Notes under the pieces: generated by a model | The model's input: the letters and a program-made list of their open reading frames with translations, nothing else | Databases searched by the model: none | What the model was told of the DNA's origin: nothing | Assembly (NCBI GenBank): GCA_036260395.1 | Contig: DASZZY010000066.1 | Coordinates: forward strand, 1 to 48,120 | Direction: 5' to 3' | DNA: 48,120 nt | Source of the DNA: DASZZY01 sp036260395 | GTDB lineage: Bacteria; Actinomycetota; UBA4738; CALAEC01 | Made by a program: the position numbers and the translations under genes | In this document: one piece after another, positions 24,646-32,604 of the stretch | Numbering within the stretch: the stretch's first letter is position 1 | How the letters are laid out: each line of letters opens with the position of its first letter

Positions 24646-25436
24646 GGGGCGGGCGCCGCCGGCTCGAGCACGTAGCCCCGCCCCCGGACGAACCCCGTGG
24701 CGGCGTGGCCCCGGGCGGTGGCCGCCTCCAGCGCGTCGGCGACGGCGGAACGCCAGGCCGCCGCGGCGTCCGGCTCTCTCCGGCGGAGCGCGTGGTAGTC
24801 GGGCGGGACGGCGACGAGGACCGGTCCCTCCTCGGGCAGCGGACGGGAGACCGGGAGGCCGTCGCGCTCGTCGACCGCCGCGGGCACGCCTTCGGCATCC
24901 GGCTCCGCCAGCTCGCCGCGAAGGGCGGCCTCCACCCGAGGGGAGCGGAGCTCCCATGACACCTCCAGCCGGTCCGAGCGGTCCCCGGCGTTGATGGCGT
25001 CGGGCATGTCGCCGTAGAAGTCGCGATGGAACCGGTCGGCCACCGCGCCGAGCTTCTGGAGGTTGAAGTGAGCGTTGCGGGCCACGAGAGGGTCGAAGGT
25101 CCACGTCACGGTGTCGATCCCCCGGGCCAGGCACCACTCGCGCTGGCCCCGCTTGAGGGCGTATCCGACGCCGGCCCCCTGCTGGCCGGGGGCGACGCCG
25201 GTGATGTGCGAGTGGAGCACGAGCCGGCCGTCGCGCGTCCCGAGGAACGCCACCTGGGCGCCCACCAGCTCCGTCCCCCGGTAGGCGCCCAGGACCTCGC
25301 CGCCGTGGGTGGCCAGCGCCCGGAGGAGCGCGGGCATCACGACCCGCTCCTCGCCCCAGATGCGGTCGATCAGCGCCGCGGCCGCGGCCATGTCCTCGAT
25401 CGAGGACAGCTCCCGGACGTCGACGGCCATCCCCAC
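24642..25436 (-). CDS. COG3375-type GNAT acyltransferase
   Basis: 264 residues. Acyl-CoA-binding GNAT core at about 10-150 (HSHITGVAPGQQGAGVGYAL, the CoA-binding loop) and the hallmark run ARNAHFNLQKLGAVADRFHR with FYGDMPDAINAGDRSDRLEV, typical of COG3375. In Geobacillus a COG3375 member N-succinylates D-amino acids in the NSAR pathway. The gene lies 4 bp from the M20 peptidase and overlaps the MenC-type gene by 4 bp, the same three-gene set. A C-terminal extension (180-264) is less conserved. Start GTG 25436 or ATG 25430. The acyl donor is inferred. Confidence 0.85.
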   Translation of the reverse strand: MGMAVDVRELSSIEDMAAAAALIDRIWGEERVVMPALLRALATHGGEVLGAYRGTELVGAQVAFLGTRDGRLVLHSHITGVAPGQQGAGVGYALKRGQREWCLARGIDTVTWTFDPLVARNAHFNLQKLGAVADRFHRDFYGDMPDAINAGDRSDRLEVSWELRSPRVEAALRGELAEPDAEGVPAAVDERDGLPVSRPLPEEGPVLVAVPPDYHALRRREPDAAAAWRSAVADALEAATARGHAATGFVRGRGYVLEPAAPAP

Positions 25437-25440
25437 GCGA

Positions 25441-26499
25441 TCACGGCTCCGACAGCAGGTCGGCGATGAGCCGGGCGACCATCCGGGCCCGGGCGGGCAT
25501 CTCGTCCACGAGCACGTGCTCCTCGCGGGCGTGCGCCCCGCCGCCCACCGGTCCGAGCCCGTCGAGGGTGGGGATCCCGAGCGCCGCCGTGAAGTTCCCG
25601 TCGCTGGCGCCGCCGACCTCGGCGGCGGGGACGTCGTACCCGAGGCCTCGGAGGCGCTCGTACAGGGGCTCGGCCGCGCGCCGCTCCATCGGCCCGCGGT
25701 TCAGCCCTCCGTCGACGCGGAGGCGGGCCCCCGCGAGCACCGGCCGGAGCGACGCCAGCCCGCGCTCGGCGCGCGCCGCCTCCTCGAGCGTCCACATCCG
25801 GACATCGACGGTGCACCGGGCCGCCGGGGGGATGACGTTGCCCGCCGTTCCGGCGTCCAGCGTGGTGACCGTGACCGTCGTCCCCTCCTGGGGCCGAGCC
25901 AGGTCCTGGATGGCGAGGACCTGGTGCGCCAGCTCGACCGCGGCGTTGATGCCCCGCTCGGGCGCCAGCCCCGGATGTGCCGCCCGGCCCTCGACGTCGA
26001 TCGTCCACTGGCCGACGCCCTTCCGGGCCACCTTCACGGCCGGGCCCGCGGCCGGCTCCATCACCAGCACGGCCCGGGCCGCCCGGGCCTCCTCCTCGAT
26101 CAGCGCCCTGGACGTCGGGCTGCCGATCTCCTCGTCGCCGTTGAACAGGATCGTCAGGGGGCCGTCGGTGTCGCGGACGGCCGCCAGCGCCTGGACGATC
26201 CCGGCCTTCATGTCGAACGCCCCGGGCCCGCGGGCCACGCCATCGTCGACGGTGAACGGGAACTCGCCGAGCGTGCCGGGGGGCCAGACCGTGTCGAAGT
26301 GGCACAGGAGCAGCACCGGCCGGCCACCCTCCCGCCGCCACACGCGGTGGGGGCCCCGCGGCTGGGCGGGGGAGCCCAGGACCTCGGCGCACAGGTCGTC
26401 GATGACGCCGGCGCACCGGGCCACGCCCTGCGGGTCCGAGGAGAACGACTCGGCCTCCACCAGCCGGCGGAGGGCCTCGACCATGGCGACCGTCTCCAC
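25441..26499 (-). CDS. M20 family amidohydrolase, probable N-succinyl-L-amino acid hydrolase
   Basis: 352-residue M20 zinc hydrolase of carboxypeptidase G2/ArgE type. Metal and catalytic motifs: CHFDTVWPPG, GAFDMKAG, GDEEIGSPTS, MEPA and a closing GGGAHAREEHV. The dimerisation domain sits between (about 165-275, GQWTIDVEGRAAHPGLAPER). M20 enzymes hydrolyse N-acyl amino acids. In this operon, between a GNAT and an NSAR-type enolase, it would desuccinylate N-succinyl-L-amino acids and so pull the racemisation to L. Start GTG 26499 (5 nt after the aquaporin stop) or ATG 26484. Confidence 0.87.
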   Translation of the reverse strand: METVAMVEALRRLVEAESFSSDPQGVARCAGVIDDLCAEVLGSPAQPRGPHRVWRREGGRPVLLLCHFDTVWPPGTLGEFPFTVDDGVARGPGAFDMKAGIVQALAAVRDTDGPLTILFNGDEEIGSPTSRALIEEEARAARAVLVMEPAAGPAVKVARKGVGQWTIDVEGRAAHPGLAPERGINAAVELAHQVLAIQDLARPQEGTTVTVTTLDAGTAGNVIPPAARCTVDVRMWTLEEAARAERGLASLRPVLAGARLRVDGGLNRGPMERRAAEPLYERLRGLGYDVPAAEVGGASDGNFTAALGIPTLDGLGPVGGGAHAREEHVLVDEMPARARMVARLIADLLSEP

Positions 26500-26504
26500 G
26501 GCCC

Positions 26505-27197
26505 TCAGGTGGTCCGCTGCCGGATGATCCCGAGATCGTAAAGGAGCGCGGCCACGGTGCCGCCCAGCACGGGGCCGATGAAGTAGACCCACAGGCCGGT
26601 CCACTCGCCCGCCACGAGCGCCGGGCCGAACGACCGGGCGGGGTTCATCGAGGCGCCGGTGAACGGGCCGCCCATCATGATGTCCATGGCGATCACCAAG
26701 CCGATGGCCAGCCCGGCGATCTTGCCGAACGCGCCCTCCGGGTCGACCGCCGTGGCGAACACCATCCAGACCAGGAAGAAGGTCAGGACGGCCTCGATCG
26801 TGATGGCCTGGGCGTCGGAGAGCCCCTCGGCCACGAGCGTGGCGCCCAGCCGGGCTGGCTCCCAGGCCTCGGCCGGGACCGCCAGCCGCAGGACGAGCGC
26901 CCCGGCCGCCCCGCCCGCCAGCTGGGTGAGCACGTAGGCGGCCCCCTCCCCGGTCCCGATCCGGCGGGTGACCCACGCGCCCACCGTGACGGCCGGGTTG
27001 AAGTGCCCGCCGGAGACGTGCCCGACGGCGGTGACCATCGTCGCGATCGTCAGCCCGTGGGCCAGCGCGATCGTGATCAGGCCGGCACCGGGCACCGCGG
27101 CCTGCGGCAGGGCGATCCCCGAGGCCACGATCGACCCGGCCCCGATGAAGATCAGGGCGAACGTGCCCACGAACTCGGCCAGCAGCTTCCGGCCCAT
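26505..27197 (-). CDS. aquaporin / MIP family channel
   Basis: 230-residue major intrinsic protein with six helices and both NPA loops (GGHFNPAVT and GASMNPARSFGP). The second loop's Arg and the short loops fit the aquaporin (AqpZ-like) rather than glycerol-facilitator branch, though selectivity cannot be settled. AAGGAG lies 5 nt upstream of the ATG. It is the first gene of the operon leading to the M20, GNAT and NSAR-type genes, an unusual partner for amino-acid metabolism. Confidence 0.92.
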   Translation of the reverse strand: MGRKLLAEFVGTFALIFIGAGSIVASGIALPQAAVPGAGLITIALAHGLTIATMVTAVGHVSGGHFNPAVTVGAWVTRRIGTGEGAAYVLTQLAGGAAGALVLRLAVPAEAWEPARLGATLVAEGLSDAQAITIEAVLTFFLVWMVFATAVDPEGAFGKIAGLAIGLVIAMDIMMGGPFTGASMNPARSFGPALVAGEWTGLWVYFIGPVLGGTVAALLYDLGIIRQRTT

Positions 27198-27351
27198 GGA
27201 GTCTCCTTCCCTCGATCGGCCCCGACGTCGGCGAGCGGCGGCGGGGAAGGCGTACCCGGGTCGCGGCTCGGTGTCAAGCGGGCGCACGCGGACGATGTCG
27301 GCATTGCGCGCGAAAGGGGTGGGCCGGCGGGTGGACGGATGCGAAACGGGG

Positions 27352-27430
27352 TATCCTGTGGAGGCGCTCGGGCCTTCGGGCCCGGGCCTGGCGGCGGGGT
27401 GACGCGGGCACACCCCGCCGCCCTCTTTTT
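27352..27430 (+). ncRNA. candidate short terminated transcript upstream of tRNA-Val
   Basis: TATCCT (27352-27357) is a possible -10. It is followed by a CGGGCC-UUCG-GGCCCG hairpin (27369-27384) and then the strong terminator at 27390-27430. No open reading frame with a start lies between, and no plus-strand gene precedes it. A transcript of about 65 nt would result. No family is recognised; it may just be a terminator protecting the tRNA from upstream transcription. Confidence 0.3.
27390..27430 (+). terminator. rho-independent terminator with T-run
   Basis: GGCGGCGGGGTG pairs with CACCCCGCCGCC around a 9-nt loop, followed by CTCTTTTT. It is the only classical terminator with a T-tract that I see in the window. 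Confidence 0.85.
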
Positions 27431-27456
27431 CGGGGTGGTATCTTCGATTACCTCCC

Positions 27457-27528
27457 GGGCGCGTAGCTCAGCGGGAGAGCGCTCGCCTCACACGCGAGAG
27501 GTCGTAGGTTCAAATCCTGCCGCGCCCA
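27457..27528 (+). tRNA. tRNA-Val (CAC)
   Basis: 72-nt cloverleaf. Acceptor GGGCGCG pairs with CGCGCCC, discriminator A; D-arm TAGCTCAGCGGGAGAGC. Anticodon stem CTCGC/GCGAG with loop CTCACAC, giving anticodon CAC. The T-loop is GTTCAAATCC. CCA is not encoded. A possible -10 (TATCTT, 27439-27444) lies upstream. Its 3' half is antisense to the end of the MarR gene. Confidence 0.95.
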
Positions 27529-28006
27529 CTCCCCGCTGCGGTCCGGGCAGGGTCGCGAGGATCTGATCCAACGCCCTCCGGAGCTCCCGCATCCTCCGCT
27601 GGCCCAGGAGTTCCTCGACGTCCCGCTCGATCCGGGCGATCGCCTCGAGGCCGGCCCGGACGCATGCCACGCCGCGGCGCGTCAGGACCACGCGCTTGGC
27701 CCGACGATCGGCCGGGTCCGGCTGCCGCGCGACGTAGCCCATCCGCTCGAGGTCGTCGACGAGCTCCCCCATGGCCTGCGGCGTGATGTTGGCCCGTCTG
27801 GCGAGCTCGGTGAGCCGCGTGCCGTCCTCGATGTCGATGTGAGCGAAGACGCCGGAGTGAGCGGGCCGCTGGGGAAAGCCCGCGGCGGCGACGCCCACCA
27901 CGATGCGGTGGCCCAGCGCTGAATAGGCGTCGCCGAGGAGGGCCACGAGGTTGCGGCCGGGGGGCGACGCCGGACGCGCTTGACTTCTGCGGCGAGTTTC
28001 CGACAT
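27488..28006 (-). CDS. MarR-family transcriptional regulator
   Basis: 172-residue winged-helix regulator. Helix-turn-helix LTELARRANITPQAMGELVDDLERMG and wing DPADRRAKRVVLTRRG, as in MarR proteins that are released from DNA by small ligands. The gene is read divergently from the cupredoxin membrane protein. The spacer has palindromic TTAAGG/CCTTAA elements. AGGAG lies 9 nt upstream of the ATG. The last 14 codons (GVGAAGFEPTTSRV) are encoded by the antisense strand of tRNA-Val and its 3' flank, an odd C-terminus without homology to the family. Confidence 0.9.
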   Translation of the reverse strand: MSETRRRSQARPASPPGRNLVALLGDAYSALGHRIVVGVAAAGFPQRPAHSGVFAHIDIEDGTRLTELARRANITPQAMGELVDDLERMGYVARQPDPADRRAKRVVLTRRGVACVRAGLEAIARIERDVEELLGQRRMRELRRALDQILATLPGPQRGVGAAGFEPTTSRV

Positions 28007-28007
28007 A

Positions 28008-28040
28008 TTAAGGGCTCCTGAAAGACAGGATACCTTAAGG
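28008..28040. promoter_or_regulatory. candidate MarR operator in divergent promoter region
   Basis: TTAAGG at 28008-28013 and the palindrome CCTTAAGG at 28033-28040 form spaced inverted elements in the 47-bp spacer between marR-like and the divergent gene. Possible -10 boxes of both genes (minus TATCCT, rc of 28027-28032; plus TACCTT, 28031-28036) overlap it. Confidence 0.45.
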
Positions 28041-28053
28041 GAAAGGGGAAAAC

Positions 28054-28830
28054 GTGATCCAGGGGACCGAGACTTCTCCTGGGCGCCGCATGGGCTCCGG
28101 TCCTGCCGCTGGGCGGACCGGATTCGGGTGGCGCCGGCTTCAGGTGGCGGCGGCGATCGGAACGCTTGCGTCCCTGCTGATGCCGATGCTGATCTCGATG
28201 AGCTTCGAGGGCTTCCTCATCGCCATGGCCGCGCCGTTTCTCATCGGGCTGCTCATCGTGCCCCGCTGGCCCCGCGCCGGAGCCATATGGCTCGGAGCGA
28301 TGTCGCTCGCCGTGCTGGCGTTCAGCGCGCCCTTCATCGCCGAGGCGCTCGCCCATCCCGAGTCCACGGCGGACTTCCTCCCGCTGCTGGTCTTCACCGT
28401 CTCGACCGTCGTCGGCACCCTGGCCGCCATCCCGGCGTTCCGCCGGGGACGCGACGCCGACGGCCCCTCCGCCCCCGCTCGGGCGGTCGCCTTGGCGTCG
28501 GCTGGGGTGATCCTCGTCGCCGCGGTTGTCTCCGTGGTCGCGCTGGGGGGGATCCAGGACGCCCCTGCACTGGCCGGGGACATCAGGGTCGTCACCGAGC
28601 GCTTCCTCTTCCAGCCGTCCGGGATCCCGGCCGACGCCGGCGAGATCGCGGTGCACGTCACCAACCGGGACGGCACCCGGCACACCTTCACCATCGATGA
28701 GCTGGGCGTCGACCTCAACGTCCCGCCGAACAGCACGCAGCGCGTGACGTTCACCGCCGATCCGGGCACGTACCGGTTCTACTGCCGCCCGCACGCCCCG
28801 GGGATGGAGGGGCAGCTGGTCGTGGGCTGA
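28054..28830 (+). CDS. membrane protein with C-terminal cupredoxin domain
   Basis: 258 residues. Five predicted helices (about 30-175) followed by an external cupredoxin-like domain of about 85 residues. Likely type-1 copper ligands are His in TRHTFTI, then Cys, His and Met in FYCRPHAPGMEG. This is the usual His-Cys-His-Met set of plastocyanin-like proteins, so the domain probably binds copper and transfers electrons outside the membrane. GTG start with a G-rich ribosome-site-like stretch. Divergent from a MarR-type regulator, which is probably its repressor. Confidence 0.83.
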   Translation: MIQGTETSPGRRMGSGPAAGRTGFGWRRLQVAAAIGTLASLLMPMLISMSFEGFLIAMAAPFLIGLLIVPRWPRAGAIWLGAMSLAVLAFSAPFIAEALAHPESTADFLPLLVFTVSTVVGTLAAIPAFRRGRDADGPSAPARAVALASAGVILVAAVVSVVALGGIQDAPALAGDIRVVTERFLFQPSGIPADAGEIAVHVTNRDGTRHTFTIDELGVDLNVPPNSTQRVTFTADPGTYRFYCRPHAPGMEGQLVVG

Positions 28831-28931
28831 CGCCGAATCCGATCTCCGAGCGAGAGCCGGCCGTCCGACCGGCGGGACCTCAGGGCCTTCGCTATCGTTA
28901 CGTCTGCAGGCATCGACAGAGGAGGTCGCTC

Positions 28932-29417
28932 GTGGGAGCCCTTCCCCAGCCCGTGGAGGACGCGCTCAACCGGGCCCTGGTGGCCGAGTTCACGGTCGTC
29001 GCCCCGAGCGGCCGCCCGATCACCCACCCGATGATCCCGATCTACGACGGGGAGAGGATCTACCTGCACTCCAGCGTGCTCTTCTCCAGGAAGGTCGAGC
29101 ACGTCCGGCGGAACCCGAAGGTCTCGCTCTCGATCAGCGACCTCTCCGCGACGCACGGCGAGCCGCTGACCGTCCGGGTGACGGTCCAGGGCGACGCCCG
29201 GGTGTTCGATGAGGACCCGCACACGACCTGGGAGCGGATCCTCCCGCTGTGGATCGCCAAGGAGCCCATCGTCAAGGAGTTCTACGCGAAGCGGGTGGCG
29301 CTGCCGCTGTTCTGGGAGCGGGCCCTCATCGAGGTGGCCCCTCGCCGCGTGCTGATGTGGGAGGACGGGCGGACCGACCGGCCGCCGCAGGTCTTCGAGC
29401 TCGCGGGGGTGGCGTGA
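28932..29417 (+). CDS. PNPOx-like flavin/F420-binding split-barrel protein
   Basis: 161 residues with the pyridoxamine-phosphate-oxidase-like split beta-barrel: LVAEFTVVAPSGRPITHPM and IYLHSSVLFSRKVEHVRRNP, then KVSLSISD. Such proteins bind FMN or F420 and act in cofactor or small-molecule redox steps. AGAGGAGG precedes the GTG; TATCGT at 28893-28898 is a likely -10. The stop shares a base with the ATG of the next gene (TGATG), which encodes a second PNPOx-like domain fused to a prenyltransferase, so they are probably translated together. Confidence 0.85.
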   Translation: MGALPQPVEDALNRALVAEFTVVAPSGRPITHPMIPIYDGERIYLHSSVLFSRKVEHVRRNPKVSLSISDLSATHGEPLTVRVTVQGDARVFDEDPHTTWERILPLWIAKEPIVKEFYAKRVALPLFWERALIEVAPRRVLMWEDGRTDRPPQVFELAGVA

Positions 29418-30790
29418 TGGCCGTCGACCGCGACCTCCTGCTCGCGTGCCGCGAGCAGTACTCGCACGCCGTGCTGGCGTTCGTCGACCGCGACGGGTAC
29501 CCGGTGAGCGTTGCCACGGGCTACGCCGTCGACGCCGACCGCGGCGTCGTCGCGCTCGACCTCCCCGGCGGCGACGTCGGGCCGCCCGAGGGCGTCGAGG
29601 CCAACGTCATCTTCAGCCACATCCGCCCGCTCCCGGAGATGGGCTACGACGAGCGGCGGTACGTGCAGTTCTGGGGGCCGGTGCGGCGAGCCGACGGTCG
29701 GCTGGAGCTGGCCCCCGAGCGGGCCCACACCTGGGACGAGTCGAAGCTGCCGTTCTTCCAGTACGCCGAGGTCTCGGTGCCCCAGGGCCACCGGTACCTG
29801 CGGGAGCTCGGCGTTCGGGTCGGCCGGCCGATCCGGCCGCGGCTCGGGTTCGGGTGGCTGTTCCTGCGGGCCACGCGGCTGCCGTTCCTCACGGCGACCC
29901 TGGTGCCGGTCCTGGCCGGCATCGCGGTGGCCGCGCTCGACGGGCGGTGGAGCCTGCTTCGCGGCGTCCTCACCTTCCTGGGCGGGGCGTTCATCCACCT
30001 GGCGCTCAACGTGGCCAACGACGTGTTCGACCACCTGAGCGGCGCGGACCCGGCGAACCAGACCCCGACCCAGTTCAGCGGCGGGTCACGAGTGATCCAC
30101 TACGGGCTCCTCAGCCTCCGGGCCATGGCCCTGCTGTCGGCGGGCTTCTACGTGGCCGGCATCGGGATCGGCCTGTACCTGGCGGCGATCAGCGGGTTCT
30201 GGCCGCTGTTCTGGCTGGGGGCCGTCGGGGTGTTCATCAGCGTGGCCTACACGGCCCCCCCGTTCCGCCTGGTCCACCGCGGCGTGGGGGAGATCGTCGT
30301 GGCCCTGGGGTTCGGTCCGATCATGACGCTCGGCGCGTACTACGTGCAGGCCGGCCGCTTCGACATCGAGGCGGGGTACCTGTCGATCCCCGTGGCCATC
30401 CTCATCGCGCTCGTCCTGTACGTGAACGAGATCCCCGACCGGCGGGGCGACGCCGCGGTGGGGAAGCGCACGCTGCCGGTCCGTCTCTCGAAGGACGCCG
30501 TGATCGGGCTGTACGTCGGCGCCGTGGCGGCCACGTACCTGGCGATCGCCGTCGGCGCGGCGGCCGGGATCATCGCCCGTCCCGCGGCGGTGGCGCTGGC
30601 GACGATCCCGCTGGCGGTCAAGGTCACCAGGGGCCTGCGCGACCGCTACGACGATCCCTACGCGTTGATGCCGACGATGGCCACGAACATCCAGCTCCAC
30701 CTGTTCACCGGGCTGTTGCTGTTTGCGGGCTACCTGGCGGCCATCGCCGCCGACCGCTTGATGACCTCGGTGCCGTTCTTCCTCCGGTAG
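29417..30790 (+). CDS. PNPOx-like domain fused to UbiA-family prenyltransferase
   Basis: 457 residues. The N-terminal part (1-150) has a split-barrel-like pattern (SHAVLAFVDRDGYPVSVATG, YVQFWGPV), similar to the preceding gene's product. The C-terminal part (about 165-455) is a UbiA prenyltransferase with eight or so helices and both Asp-rich motifs: NVANDVFDHLSGAD and NEIPDRRGDAAVGKRTLPV. UbiA/MenA proteins attach a polyprenyl chain to an aromatic ring such as 1,4-dihydroxy-2-naphthoate. A menaquinone role is possible but not shown. The fusion suggests a flavin- or F420-dependent step coupled to prenylation. Confidence 0.85.
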   Translation: MAVDRDLLLACREQYSHAVLAFVDRDGYPVSVATGYAVDADRGVVALDLPGGDVGPPEGVEANVIFSHIRPLPEMGYDERRYVQFWGPVRRADGRLELAPERAHTWDESKLPFFQYAEVSVPQGHRYLRELGVRVGRPIRPRLGFGWLFLRATRLPFLTATLVPVLAGIAVAALDGRWSLLRGVLTFLGGAFIHLALNVANDVFDHLSGADPANQTPTQFSGGSRVIHYGLLSLRAMALLSAGFYVAGIGIGLYLAAISGFWPLFWLGAVGVFISVAYTAPPFRLVHRGVGEIVVALGFGPIMTLGAYYVQAGRFDIEAGYLSIPVAILIALVLYVNEIPDRRGDAAVGKRTLPVRLSKDAVIGLYVGAVAATYLAIAVGAAAGIIARPAAVALATIPLAVKVTRGLRDRYDDPYALMPTMATNIQLHLFTGLLLFAGYLAAIAADRLMTSVPFFLR

Positions 30791-30815
30791 CGGCGGGCGG
30801 ACGGAGGGCCGCGGC

Positions 30816-30821
30816 TATCAT
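30816..30821 (+). promoter_or_regulatory. -10 box, leaderless thrS
   Basis: TATCAT followed by 7 nt and the ATG at 30829, with no ribosome site. An ATG at 30820 falls within this box, so it is unlikely to be the real start. Confidence 0.5.
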
Positions 30822-30828
30822 GTCGGCC

Positions 30829-32604
30829 ATGGCCGACCCCGATCAGGACCTCGAGGTCCTCCGGCACTCCACGGCGCACGTCATGGCCCAGGCGGTGTGC
30901 GACCTGTGGCCCGGCACCAAGTACGCCATCGGGCCGCCGATCGAGGACGGCTTCTACTACGACTTCGATCTGCCGGAGCCGATCGGACCCGACGACCTGG
31001 AGCGCATCGAGGCTCGGATGCGCGAGATCGTCGCCGAGGACCAGCCGTTCCGGCACCAGGAGCTGTCCCGGGACGAAGCGCTCAAGGAGTTCGCCGAGCA
31101 GCCCTACAAGGTCGAGATCATCGAGGGCGTCGAGTCCTCCGAGGGAGCCACCGGCGACGTCGTCAGCGTGTACCGGAACGACGGGTGGTCCGACCTGTGC
31201 CTGGGGCCGCACGTCCCCTCCACCGGCCGGCTCGGTGCGTTCAAGCTGCTCTCCCTGGCCGGCGCCTACTGGCGGGGCGACGAGCGGCGCCCGATGCTCC
31301 AGCGGATCTACGGCACCGCCTGGCGCACCGAGGGGGAGCTCCGCGACTTCCTGCACCGCCGCGAGGAGGCCGAGCGCCGCGACCACCGCCGGCTGGGCCG
31401 GGACCTGGACCTGTTCTCGTTCCCCGAGGAGCTGGGGGCCGGCTTGGCGGTGTGGCATCCGCGCGGCGGCACGTTCCGGAAGGTCCTCGAGGACTACATC
31501 CGGAACCTCCACCTGGAGCGCGGCTACGACCTCGTGACGACGCCGCACCTGGCCCGGTCGGTCCTGTGGGAGACATCGGGCCACCTCGAGAAGTTCCGCG
31601 ACAACATGTACCCGCCGATGCAAGATGAGCCCGGCGACTACTACGTCAAGCCGATGAACTGCCCGTTCCACGTCCTCATCTACAAGTCGCGGACGCGGTC
31701 GTACCGGGAGCTCCCGATGCGGCTCTCGGAGCTCGGCGTGGTCTACCGGCACGAGCGCCCGGGGGTGCTCCACGGGCTGCTGCGGGTCCGGGGGCTGACC
31801 CAGGACGACTCGCACATCATCTGCACGGCGGACCAGCTGGTCGACGAGATCCTTGGCGTGTTCGACCTCACGCTCGAGATCCACCGGACGTTCGGGTTCA
31901 GCGACCCGGTGGTGACCCTGTCCACGAAGCCCGGGCTGGCCATCGGCGACGAGCGGATGTGGGGCCGGGCCACCGACGCGCTGCGGGCGGCGCTCGACCG
32001 CAGCGGCCTGGCGTACGAGGTGGCCGAGGGGGAGGGCGCCTTCTACGGCCCCAAGGTCGACTTCCACTTCCGCGACGCGATCGGTCGGCTGTGGCAACTC
32101 ACCACGGTGCAGTGCGACTTCGCGCTCCCCGAGCGCTTCGACATGGAGTACATGGGCGAGGACAACGCCCGCCACCGGCCGGTGATGGTCCACCGGGCGA
32201 TCCTGGGGTCGATCGAGCGGTTCGCCGGCGTGCTGATCGAGCACTACGCGGGCGCGTTCCCGCTGTGGCTGGCCCCCGAGCAGGTGCGGATCGTCCCGAT
32301 CGCGGACCGCCACGCCGAGCACGCCCGGGGCCTGGCCGAGCGCCTCCGGGCGCACGGCCTGCGACCGAGGGTGGACGACAGCCGCCAGACCGTCTCCCGG
32401 AAGGTCCGCGACGCCCAGCTCCTCAAGGTGCCGTACGTGCTGGTGGTGGGGGACCGGGAGATCGAGGCGGGGACCGTGTCGGTCCGGGACCGCGGCGGGA
32501 CCGAGGCGCGCAATGTGCCGTTGGACGCGTTCGTGGCCCGGGCCGCCGAGGAGTCGCGAGGCCGGACGCTGGAGACCGGGAACGTCGAGGCGCTCGCCGG
32601 ATGA
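30829..32604 (+). CDS. thrS: threonyl-tRNA synthetase without TGS domain
   Basis: 591-residue class II synthetase that charges tRNA-Thr. The editing domain starts almost at the N-terminus (LRHSTAHVMAQAV, later CLGPHVPSTG). The catalytic core shows PMNCPFH, VYRHERPGVLHGLLRVRG and the GEGAFYGPKVDFHFRDAIGR to QLTTVQCDF block, then an anticodon-binding domain. The usual N-terminal TGS domain of about 60 residues is missing; the preceding bases contain a stop and the TATCAT box rather than coding sequence. Followed by ydeI-like and HIT genes with 4- and 1-bp overlaps; thrS next to an HIT gene also occurs in mycobacteria. Confidence 0.95.
   Translation: MADPDQDLEVLRHSTAHVMAQAVCDLWPGTKYAIGPPIEDGFYYDFDLPEPIGPDDLERIEARMREIVAEDQPFRHQELSRDEALKEFAEQPYKVEIIEGVESSEGATGDVVSVYRNDGWSDLCLGPHVPSTGRLGAFKLLSLAGAYWRGDERRPMLQRIYGTAWRTEGELRDFLHRREEAERRDHRRLGRDLDLFSFPEELGAGLAVWHPRGGTFRKVLEDYIRNLHLERGYDLVTTPHLARSVLWETSGHLEKFRDNMYPPMQDEPGDYYVKPMNCPFHVLIYKSRTRSYRELPMRLSELGVVYRHERPGVLHGLLRVRGLTQDDSHIICTADQLVDEILGVFDLTLEIHRTFGFSDPVVTLSTKPGLAIGDERMWGRATDALRAALDRSGLAYEVAEGEGAFYGPKVDFHFRDAIGRLWQLTTVQCDFALPERFDMEYMGEDNARHRPVMVHRAILGSIERFAGVLIEHYAGAFPLWLAPEQVRIVPIADRHAEHARGLAERLRAHGLRPRVDDSRQTVSRKVRDAQLLKVPYVLVVGDREIEAGTVSVRDRGGTEARNVPLDAFVARAAEESRGRTLETGNVEALAG

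Noticed and set aside
24690..24898. Start of a 794-codon minus frame over the ABC ATPase, extending through the enolase
   Set aside because: Only 22514-23431 has ABC ATPase homology; the rest is an antisense-phase shadow of the MenC-type and GNAT genes.
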